Positions 56,052-64,000 of a stretch of DNA of 64,000 bases are shown here, piece by piece. Below the pieces are notes generated by a model that searched no databases, was not told the DNA's origin, and saw only the letters and a list, made by a program, of their open reading frames with translations. The DNA is taken from assembly GCF_030272615.1 (NCBI RefSeq), contig NC_081410.1, positions 570,109,152 through 570,173,151 on the forward strand, written 5' to 3'. Position 1 is the first letter of the stretch; every line of letters starts with the position of its first letter. The DNA comes from Cryptomeria japonica (Eukaryota > Streptophyta > Pinopsida > Cupressales > Cupressaceae). The translations under genes and the position numbers were made by a program.

Positions 56052-58103
56052 TTATGACTGATATGACCAAGAACTGGATGTGATGCAGAATTCAAGATCA
56101 AATTGAAGCTAGTTGTTCATTTAAGGTAGTGATTGAGAGAAGTAACTAAGATCTGGTCTGGTTTCAGGAATGATCTATCCTGCGTAAGACATTATCTAAG
56201 TTAACTTAGGTTTGATAAGATGTTGATTGAACTAGCTAAAAGATGATCAACAAAATTGTGCAACGCATTGGCAAGGGAACACTATCGAGATTGTTTATGC
56301 TCAGAATTAAGATAACCAATTTTATGCTCGTCGTAGACTGATTTGGGCAATTTTGACTGTTTTGACTAACAAGATCAGAAATTCATACGACAGAGTTTGT
56401 AGACCTAGATGATAATTTAGCAGTTTACAGATGATAAAGATAGATTTTTGTATGAGTTTCTATCTAATTTCGTATGACAGTTGGGTAGACTCCAGATGAT
56501 AATCTACTGACTGTGATGTATATTCGTACGATAGACTGTATAACACCAAACGACAATTTTTTTAGATTCGTACGATAGGTTTTACAGAGCCAGATGACAA
56601 ACTATTAAGATCAAGGAAGACTTGTATGACAAGAGGTATGTAGTAGGACAATAATTTAGCAGACTCATACGACAGAGGATTGGACAAAAATGAAATTATG
56701 ATAGACAATTTTTTTTAATGACCGACGAAGACTAGTTTCTAGACACGGACTAATGTTTCAATGATTGCTAGAGACCAGTTTTGGACACGAATAGAGTTTA
56801 TCATTCATTTGTTGCTTTGTTTTCTCCAGTTTCAGTATTTCAGTTTTAGTTTTAGGGATGAAAACACATAAAACATGCATGATATATATATAATGACTTC
56901 AATCACAGCACACTAACCCTACAAAAGTTGGCTTAGAGAAAAAAACCTTTGTTTGCTAACTTAGGTACACACCCAATAGCTAATTAGAATATGACCGGTA
57001 AGTCTAATGCAATGGATTCTCAACGTCGTATTAGCCAACTAAAAACATTAACAGGGGGAACGATATGGCAAGTGTCTTGGGAGAGTTACTATCTCTCTTG
57101 CACAAAGATCATCCCCCTTTCAGAGGTGAATCAGGTAACTTATATCTTATGGTTCTTAGTTAGGAATTTCATTTGAAATTACCCCTTGAAGTCACACAAG
57201 CATGATTGAGGCCTATAGCCCGATAAGGTACCAAAACAAGTTGTAGTCACGTAAACATGACTGAGACCGTGAGGCCCTACAAAATGCTCAATATGAGATA
57301 TCTCAAAAATAAAACTCAATTAATCCCGTCCTCTGAGACTTTAATCACTAGAGGCCTATTTATTATAGTGATTTGGAATTCTCAAGTCCAGTTGTGATTA
57401 CTTTTTCCCACTATGATAGTCCTGCCAAAGGTATACAAATCTCAAAATTTAGAAAAAGCTTCAAGAGTCTAGATTTCTGATTGTTTGTAAAAGACAAGAG
57501 CATACTCTCCTACCTCTCTAATTTTTCTGAAAACACAAAAGATAGATTTGTTCTTTAACCAGATAGCAATTTAAGTGCCTAAAAAAATTGAACTTTAAAG
57601 AATACATGAAGTTTGGTCGATTTTCTTTAGGGAACCTGGGAAACCAATGTATCAGTAGTCATTTTGTTTTTGATTCTTTGAAAAGCATATGTTTGTTTGA
57701 TAAATTCTCTAACAAGCATTCTGCAAGAAAATCAGTTAGGCTTTAAAAATATCAGGCAAACAAAAGACAGACCAGGGTTAGTGTCAGCGTTAGCAAAATT
57801 TAAATTCAATTTACGAAAAACCCTGAAAAATTATATTGTTTTTGAAATGACAAAATAGAAATTCATACGAAAGATTATACCTTTTTGCACGAGTATTCTC
57901 ACATGCCTGAATGATAAAACACAGAGTCAAATAACTAGAGCAGAAAATCGTACGATCTTTCTAGCAAAACCGCACGATAAAAGAAAGGTCATGACAGAAT
58001 GTCGTACGATGAAGGAAGTAAACTCGTATGATGTTTAGCAGAGGTTGTACAGATGAGACCTATAAGATTAAAAAAATTGATTTTGAGGCCGAACGATTGA
58101 ATT
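56052..58103 (-). other. Leader of the reversed Tat
   Basis: Two kilobases between PBS and gag with no ORF of note. 56376-56690 is a degenerate repeat described separately. The short palindrome TCGTACGA and one-base variants recur at both ends of the leader (56382-56670 and 57860-58095), which leaves about 1.1 kb in between without it. Confidence 0.6.
56376..56690. repeat. Degenerate repeat with TTCGTACGACAGA cores
   Basis: Cores such as ATTCATACGACAGAG (56381), TTCGTATGACAG (56469), ATTCGTACGATAGAC (56522), ATTCGTACGATAGG (56566), CTTGTATGACAAGAGG (56621) and CTCATACGACAGAGG (56664) alternate with GACCTAGATGATAATTTAGCAG-like spacers. Units are about 45-90 bases long and very diverged. Confidence 0.65.
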
Positions 58104-58107
58104 TCGA

Positions 58108-58125
58108 GCCCCACGGTGGGTGCCA
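58108..58125 (-). other. Primer binding site, tRNA-Lys type
   Basis: On the minus strand TGGCACCCACCGTGGGGC, four bases after the 5' LTR. It complements the plant tRNA-Lys 3' end (GCCCCACGGTGGGCGCCA as I remember it) with one mismatch, and the match continues for three more bases (TCG). Confidence 0.82.
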
Positions 58126-58129
58126 AAAA

Positions 58130-59151
58130 TGTGTGTGTGAAAAGTGGACCTGTACCTGTATCTGAATACACAACACTTCAATTAAGTCATTAGATGCATG
58201 GTTAGTAAATCAATAATCAATAACGAACAATAAACCATTACAAAGTGACCTATTGCCTTCTAGTAGATGTGATTTTAGTCTTGATCTCAGATTTCATATG
58301 CAATACTAGTGACTAGACGACATCTAAATGAAGGATTTAATCTATATGAGCATGAATTTCAGCTAAATGAATGCAATATTTAAGCTAGATATGAAAGATT
58401 AATCTAACATGATTTGAGAAATATTAAGCTAGATGATTTAATAAGGATGCAATAACTAATATGTAGTATCTCAATGCACAAATTTCAATGAACCTAGAGG
58501 AAAAACAACATGATAACAATATATTCTCTAGGATCCTTGAATGAGAGATGAAGGCCTGAATTTATAGAAAATTCAGAAAGAAACCAACGAATGAGATCAA
58601 ATGATGATGAGCGGTTAAGATCTTCCAAGAGGAAGCACAATCCAGGTGAATTGATGTGATTGGCTGCTTTTCTCAGTTTTAAAGGAAATTGAACTAAAAT
58701 TAAGATAAAATTAGAAAAAACTTATTTATTCTCTATTTCATTCAATTTTAGTATTTAATTGTTTTAATTGCTTTCTTTGATATTATTTATCAATTATTTA
58801 TTTGATTTTCAAGATTATCTCCATTTGATTTTTTTTCTCAATTTTTAATTAATTTTTGTCAATTAATTCCTTTTTTGATGATTTAATGGCAAATTGATTT
58901 ATTTAATTAAATATGCTAGGATATTCAAAAAAATAAATAGGATAATTGTTTAAAAATGATTTACTTGGAATGATCAATTAATTAAATAAATATTTAATTA
59001 ATATGTGTTGATTTATTTGCCATGTGACATTGGTGATTTAAGAAATTAATTTTGTGCTCAAGATTAAATTTAATTGCCTTTGGTTAGGACCTTGGTGATG
59101 TTGTTGAGATTAGGGGCTCATGGCTTAGATGACCATTTTTAGGGTATTACA
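58130..59151 (-). repeat. 5' LTR of the reversed Tat
   Basis: 1,022 bp, partner of 37427-38448. The plus strand starts in a TG repeat (five TG against four in the partner) and ends GGGTATTACA. Confidence 0.92.
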
Positions 59152-60177
59152 TTATCATGTATGACGCATCCCCATCTAATAGGAAAACCATGGGCACGTC
59201 TATCAAGATTCAATAATCTAGCAACAGTGCAAGCAAGCACAACGGTGAGATCATCATAATCAAAATCATCCCAATGAATCTCGTAATGACCATGGATATG
59301 TAGATCCTACTCCTCATACTCGAACAATGTACACAAAGCAAGAACACCATCATGACGATCAAAAGTAACTTGTGTACCAAATATCAGAATGTGTAAAATA
59401 TGCCACACATCCTCAAGTGTGATGGACGGCTCACTTGTCAGTAGATGAAAATAACATGTCTCTGAATTCCACCACTCAATCAAAGCAGTAATCATGGCCC
59501 TGTTGGTTGTAACCTCAAGAAAATGCGCTATATAATACAATCCAACCTGTCATAACAAACTGGTATCCTTTGGATCCAACTCACGACGCTGATCAAGACC
59601 ATCTAGCCTCATCTGTCTAGCAAGTAGTACTGAATAATGTGCCTGCATTTGGAAAACATACAAATGAGTTAGTTACATAATCAAATTATCAGGACAAATA
59701 AATAAGAAGAAAAATGCCTTTATTATCAAATGTAAAATACTTATATAAACTGGGAAGTAAAATTATCAAATGTGGCATACTTGTGTCAAATGCAAATCAA
59801 TTTTAACATATCTGAAACACAATTATCAATTGCGATTCAAAACTTTCAAATGTGAATCAAAATTATCAAATGCGGTATAAAACATCAAATGTGATGTATT
59901 TACATCAATTGCGAGATAATTATATCAATTGCGGAAAAATTGACAGTCAATTGCAAAATTCATGACAAATGACACACCATAAAATGATTAAAATTTTGGA
60001 AAAAACACACATAAACAAGGAAAAAATCATGCAACTCACCATACCACCAGTGTTGGGAGGTCTCTGAGAAGACTGCACTAGATAAATGTAGCCTCGCTTT
60101 GTGACCTGCCATTTCGCTCTAAGAACACTAAAAGCACTAATATCTTTAAGGACTTCTTTCAAAACAAAATAGTGCAA
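59152..60177 (-). pseudogene. Plant mobile domain (PMD) gene, N-terminal part, antisense in the outer Tat
   Basis: Reads on the minus strand. A likely first exon ends at 60040 with donor GTGAGT; its start is uncertain because no ATG opens it. The intron spans 60039-59643 (397 bp, ending TGCAG). Exon 2 starts at 59642: HYSVLLARQMRLDGLDQRREL, then GLYYIAHFLEVTTNRAM, ALIEWWNSETCYFHLL, PSITLEDVWHILHI and CTVARLLNLDRRAHGFPIRWG. The TxxxALIExWxxETxxFHL and ITLEDV blocks are the core of the plant mobile domain (PF10536). At 59152 the frame is broken by the reversed Tat and continues at 37426. A stop near 59545 and another at about 59308 show decay. Confidence 0.82.
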
Positions 60178-60486
60178 ATGAGCTCAAATCAACACCAATA
60201 TTCAATTTATAAAGCTCAAAATTAGGGCTTTTCTCAACATAACACCCGTGGACACCTGCAGCTTCAACGCAGTTGTAAACATACCAAACGAGATGGAAAA
60301 TATTTCAAACTTCATCTAATCAATATCTAGCACATTTCTGAAAAACGGGTCTTCATTCCACATTTTCCCGACCACTTTTTTTGAGCGGGCATATTCATAC
60401 CTTAACATTAGCGGGACATACTGGGGAAAAAAATTTCATTTTCTTTGAAACAACATCATTTTGAAATTGTCTCAAAGAGGGGCAAA
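60178..60486 (+). other. End of the outer Tat interior with polypurine tract
   Basis: On the plus strand the tract AAAGAGGGGCAAA at 60474-60486 abuts the 3' LTR and is the plus-strand primer. On the minus strand this interval is the presumed upstream region of the PMD gene; TTTATAAATTG (about 60206-60216) is a possible TATA box. Confidence 0.7.
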
Positions 60487-61633
60487 TGTAGACACCTACA
60501 AATGTCTAATTAATTTTACACTAATTATTCGTCTATTCAATAAAGTAATTCTTTAATTATTTGATTAAACTAACTATGTCTTCTAATCATCTCTCTTGAA
60601 CACTTCTATTATTCTATTTATATTCTCAAATCATTTCAATCAGTTAACCATATCTTAATTATTAATTAAATATCAATTATTTAAGTACTTACAACCTTTT
60701 CCTAGTTATACAATCTTTATTATTTAATTAATTCTATTTTCTAAGTTTAAATAATTTTATTTAAATTATTTAAATTAATTAATTAAATTCCTCGAATTCC
60801 CCATATTATAATTCCAATTAATTCCATTTAATTTCATCTCATTTCTCCAAAATTTGAATTTCAATTAATTTCATCTAATTTAATATTTCCAAATTCACAT
60901 TTTCCCCAAATCTGAATTTCAGTTAATTTCATGTGCATTTCAACATTCGAATGACTATTAATTGATTAAAATAAAGCAAAAATGGGGCGTATTGAAAATT
61001 TAAATCAAATTCAATTTCCAATTCCTACAACACATGTGAAAATCAGTTGTCTAATCAGTTACCTTAGTTAATTCATCAATCATCATTTTTAACTCAAAAT
61101 TAGCTTTTTATGACTAATCCATCAATTCAGTCTTCTAATCCATCAATTCAATCACCTCCCTAGTCTATTCAGTTCACTAATCAATCAAATTAGTTTACTA
61201 ATCCATCTATTCAATTCACTCTCCAATTAGTCTAGTTGACTACTCAATCAACTCTGTTAACTGATCAATCAATTTCAGTTGTCTCCCAATCAACAATTGA
61301 GTTCAAATCCTTACCTAATTTGTGTTGAAAATATCTAAATTCAACATCATTTTCTCATTTCAAGCTAGAATCACAGTCTTCAAAATATTTGTGTTAATCA
61401 TATGCAGGCATCCCAATGCAATACCTGAGAGCCACCTACCACACAAATTGGAGAAGAGCAATGGAAGCCATGTTGCATCAATTGAGGGAGGTTTTAATTA
61501 GTTTCATTTCATAATTCAATTGATGTTATCTTTATTTCATTTTAGTTTAGAAGTAATTTGATTAGATTAGAGTTTGTGATTCGCTCTTTGATATCTAATT
61601 ATGCAATTTATGCTTATTTACTGTCTGAGTACA
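60487..61633 (+). repeat. 3' LTR of the outer Tat element
   Basis: 1,147 bp, TGTAGACACC...TGAGTACA, partner of 13985-15100. The TATA box of the left copy is altered here (ATCTAAATTC). The CAATCAAATKAGTT array spans about 61040-61300 with a different unit composition. Confidence 0.9.
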
Positions 61634-61713
61634 ATATACAATAATAATTTTAAACATGCATATGCAAAAATGTATATATGAGCACAATGCATATCAAAAT
61701 TAAAATAACAAAA

Positions 61714-62019
61714 AGATTTGGGGCTTCTTCTAGAAGTCCCATCAAAATTAAGTTGTATTCATCCTTCCTTCAAGGAAGGACACATTTTTTATTTCTGGTA
61801 ACGAAGTTCTTTACTCCAACAACCTCGTGACAAAGGAATATATTAATTGTTATATAATTTATTAAAAAAAATCGATATCTCATTATATAAATCGATTAAT
61901 TAAAGTCACGCATTTAATTTTCTTATATGTTTGTCATTTATAATTTTATGTAATTTTAAAATTATTATTAAAAATCAAATGATTCTATTTATCACCAAGG
62001 CATAGTCAAAAGAAATAGG
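61714..62019. repeat. Dispersed repeat, right copy, first part
   Basis: Matches 1285-1661 with many single-base changes and a shorter AT tract. It ends abruptly after CATAGTCAAAAGAAATAGG. Confidence 0.75.
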
Positions 62020-63190
62020 TATCAGAAAGAAGAAGACAAAGCCTATAAGGAGAAAAGACCAAATTCAATTTCAGGTGTAGAAAACATGATGGTTACAAAA
62101 CATCTTCTGTAATAAGGTACTCAACTTGCAGTTGGAATTCCCCATTATTGTAATCATCTGAGTGGGTGCTCAGATCAGGGGTTCATGCACCTTTGGGTTG
62201 GTGCCCATAAACATTGTAATCAGACTATTTCCACTGTGAGGTTGGATTAGACTACTAGACTCTAGCAATATTTCTCACCGAGGTTTTTCCCATCTTGGGT
62301 TTTCCACATATATCTTGTGTCGTGGGCTTCTTTTTTATGGGTGTGTGCATATTTATTTAGTGTCTTTTCTGAACATTTCTTGATCATTTTATTAGACCTT
62401 AAATCTTTTTGAAAGTGCAAGTGTTGAGCTACTACTGATTCACCCCCCACCCTCTCTCAGTGGTTCATTTGTGTTCCTTCAACCATGAAGAGATTAGTGT
62501 GATTCTTTATGACAAAATAGATGATTTCTTTAGACCAATAGTCTTCCTCAAAAATAGGTTGATTGAGTGAACCCAGAAACATAGCCATACTTCTTTGGGC
62601 CCCAATGAAGGGATTTCTACAATATAGTTTTGTGGGTCCTCTCTATTTTTGTTATGGGCTATGTATCTAGTATTTCCTCAATTGCTAGGGCTTGTTCAAA
62701 CACATAATCTTCCCATTTGTTTTCTCTTGAGGAAGAAGTAGATAGTAATTTTGGTTTGTCATCTTCCAAAGCTCCATTTGTAAATTAGGTATTATTGAAG
62801 AGCTCAAGTTTGGGTATAAATTTCATATTATCATAGAGCTCAAACATAGGTGCTTCTCTAGATCATGTATTTGGCCATTTTCTTCTCTGCTTCAAAGTCC
62901 AAAGCATACTTTATTGTCATGACAAGTATTCAGAAGCTGATTTTCGTAGTTCTATTAGTCATTGATCATTTTTTTGTAATTTTGTTAGGTTTTTTATGGG
63001 GTTTGGCTCTTGGTCTTAGCTTCTAGGCTCCTCAATAATTTACTCTTGGGGTTTGAATTTAGTTTTTACCATGATCTCTTACCCAATCTCCTAATGTTCC
63101 TTTCAGAAATGTTTTCTTAACCCTCTGTAAAATGTCTCCATATGTAATTATCTTATTATTAATAAAAAAATTAGGTTTCAACCTTTTATA
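62020..63190. other. Insertion in the repeat, with a copia-type LTR fragment
   Basis: 62030-62500 reads like the end of a copia LTR: CTCACCGAGGTTTTTCCC, GGGTTTTCCACATA, then GATTCACCCCCCACCCTCTCTCAG, the same module order as in the LTRs at 20615 and 42617. No primer site follows. From 62880 to 62480 the minus strand has a stop-rich, coding-like frame that I cannot name. The ends of the insertion are not defined by a clear target duplication. Confidence 0.45.
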
Positions 63191-63355
63191 AAAATAAAAT
63201 AGTAATAGTAATAGTAATGGTTTATCATTAAAATTATGAAACATTATTATGTAATAGTCATACTATTATAAGATACAATTTTTAAAAGTAATATTATAAA
63301 AATAAAAATAAAATTATAATAAATAATTAAAAAAAATGCATCATACTAATAAAAC
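63191..63355. repeat. Dispersed repeat, right copy, second part
   Basis: Matches about 1670-1840: TATGTAATAGTCATACTATT and ATTATAAGATAC, then CATCATACTAATAA. This is where the repeat resumes after the insertion. Confidence 0.65.
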
Positions 63356-63567
63356 TAGTGCTTATACTCCAATGAAGTGTAATGGTTACATCGATAGCAA
63401 GATATGCTTTGGTAAAATATTGGAGGGCGGGAAAAAGTTGGAAAAACCGAACGTTGCCTTTGTTAGGTGTAATTATCTAAAGCACAACTAATTTGATCTT
63501 GATTTGTGGGAAAAAATTGAATATGAATGGATGAAACTTATAATTTTTGCATCTTCTTGGCTTGGTT

Positions 63568-63900
63568 CTACATTTCATATGTTCTATAATATTTGATGAA
63601 ATTGTTCTTGTGTTGTAGTTTCATCTTGTTCTCAAAATATTGTTTGCCAACTGTAATGAATTGGTCCCAAAATGTTTTCGTATTTGAATATGATGCATAG
63701 ATAGGCTTGTTCATTATAGCTGGTAGTTGTGTGATGTCACCGAAATATAGATGTTGACTATGGGGAAACACCTCACATAATATACTATCTATGTTTAGTA
63801 GTAGTGTTGGCCCTATCATGCTTGTCTCATCAATGAGGATGTATCTTATGTGCTTCAATTCTTCTTGGAATTTTTTCAATGCTTTTCCTTGCAACGACAT
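63568..63900 (-). pseudogene. PIF1-like helicase fragment
   Basis: A 110-codon open frame on the minus strand. It contains YILIDETSMIGPTLL (Walker B, DE box) and LYFGDITQLPAI (helicase motif III, GDxxQLPP in the family), then KPIYA and WDQF, in the order seen in PIF1-like 5'-to-3' DNA helicases. Walker A should lie upstream, but 63901-64000 shows only AT-rich sequence, so the fragment is truncated. PIF1-like genes in plants often come from Helitron transposons; no Helitron end is visible. Motif III has Ala where Pro is usual. Confidence 0.75.
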
Positions 63901-64000
63901 CCTAATCTTAAACTAAATTGAACTCTAAACCTTAATTGAATCATAACTCGAATTGAACCCTAATCCTAACTCTAATTAAATGCTAACCCTATTTAAATTA
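63901..64000. other. CCTAA-rich tail of the window
   Basis: Loose repeats of AACCCTAA and CCTAACTCTAAT. No gene seen. Too irregular to call a telomeric repeat. Confidence 0.4.

Larger units (their letters stand above)
37427..59151 (-). mobile_element. Second Tat-type Ty3/gypsy element, reversed, inserted in the PMD gene of the outer Tat
   Basis: 21.7 kb in place, about 14.3 kb without the non-autonomous element at 42617-50042. On the minus strand the LTRs begin TGTAATACCC and end in a CACACACA run. The target duplication is ATATC (37422-37426) against TTATC (59152-59156), one base apart. Removing the element joins the PMD frame (VIHD to MIIDI) without a shift. Order on the minus strand: LTR, tRNA-Lys PBS, repeat-rich leader, gag, protease, G-patch, RT, RNase H, second RNase H, integrase, 2.4-kb spacer, PPT, LTR. 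LTRs differ at about 29 of 430 positions by eye. Confidence 0.92.
13985..61633 (+). mobile_element. Tat/Ogre-type Ty3/gypsy retrotransposon, outermost layer of the nest
   Basis: A giant element stretched to 47.6 kb by insertions. Removing the copia element (20615-27259), the probable solo LTR (28352-29974) and the reversed Tat (37427-59151), each with one TSD copy, leaves about 17.6 kb, in the Ogre size range. The LTRs start TGTAGACACC and end GAGTACA. The target duplication is GTATA (13980-13984) against ATATA (61634-61638), one base apart. Order: LTR, tRNA-Trp PBS, 3-kb leader, gag, protease, G-patch, RT, RNase H, second RNase H, integrase, tandem-repeat spacer, antisense plant-mobile-domain gene, PPT, LTR. 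The second RNase H after the first places it in Tat. LTRs differ at roughly 10 percent by eye in the first 120 bases, making it the oldest layer. Confidence 0.88.

Noticed and set aside
63901-64000. Telomere-like CCCTAA repeats
   Set aside because: Units are irregular and too few; ordinary AT-rich sequence with chance CCTAA words is as likely.

Overview
The window looks like plant nuclear DNA, most likely from a gymnosperm (inference). It is AT-rich, has one spliced plant-type cytochrome P450 gene, and is otherwise almost entirely decayed LTR retrotransposons stacked inside one another. The conifer suggestion rests on the P450 flavour and on the size and age of the repeats. I see no intact host gene.

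Left part (1-13984). A P450 gene (1993-9024, + strand, two exons, 72-bp intron) is broken in exon 2 by a 5.4-kb Ty1/copia element (3365-8783; TSD GGGAC). The P450 also carries two stops, two frameshifts and losses at conserved residues, so it is a pseudogene. The copia gag-pol keeps one reading frame for 1,353 codons but has 23 internal stops, 17 of them TAG. A LINE endonuclease fragment (10040-10640) and AT-rich unique-looking DNA follow.

Central part (13985-61633). One Ty3/gypsy element of the Tat/Ogre type spans 47.6 kb because other elements landed in it. Its LTRs are 13985-15100 and 60487-61633. Three insertions sit inside it: a Ty1/copia element (20615-27259), a probable solo LTR (28352-29974), and a second Tat element in the opposite orientation (37427-59151). 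That second element is itself split by a 7.4-kb non-autonomous LTR element (42617-50042). Removing each insertion with one TSD copy rejoins the host reading frame at three of the junctions. With insertions removed, the outer element is about 17.6 kb and the second Tat about 14.3 kb. The outer element has the order PBS (tRNA-Trp), leader, gag, protease, G-patch, RT, RNase H, second (archaeal-type) RNase H, integrase, tandem repeats, an antisense plant-mobile-domain gene, PPT, LTR. The second Tat has the same core but a tRNA-Lys PBS and no antisense gene that I can see.

The most unusual item is the non-autonomous element at 42617-50042. It shares its polypurine tract and primer-site type with the nearby copia element, lacks pol, encodes a coiled-coil/zinc-knuckle protein, and then has a 1,053-codon frame of unknown function that is broken only by stops.

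Right part (61634-64000). There is a second copy of a roughly 0.57-kb repeat also found upstream of the P450, interrupted by a fragment of a copia-type LTR, and a PIF1-like helicase fragment on the minus strand. All reading frames of mobile elements here are decayed. Percent divergences are by-eye estimates.
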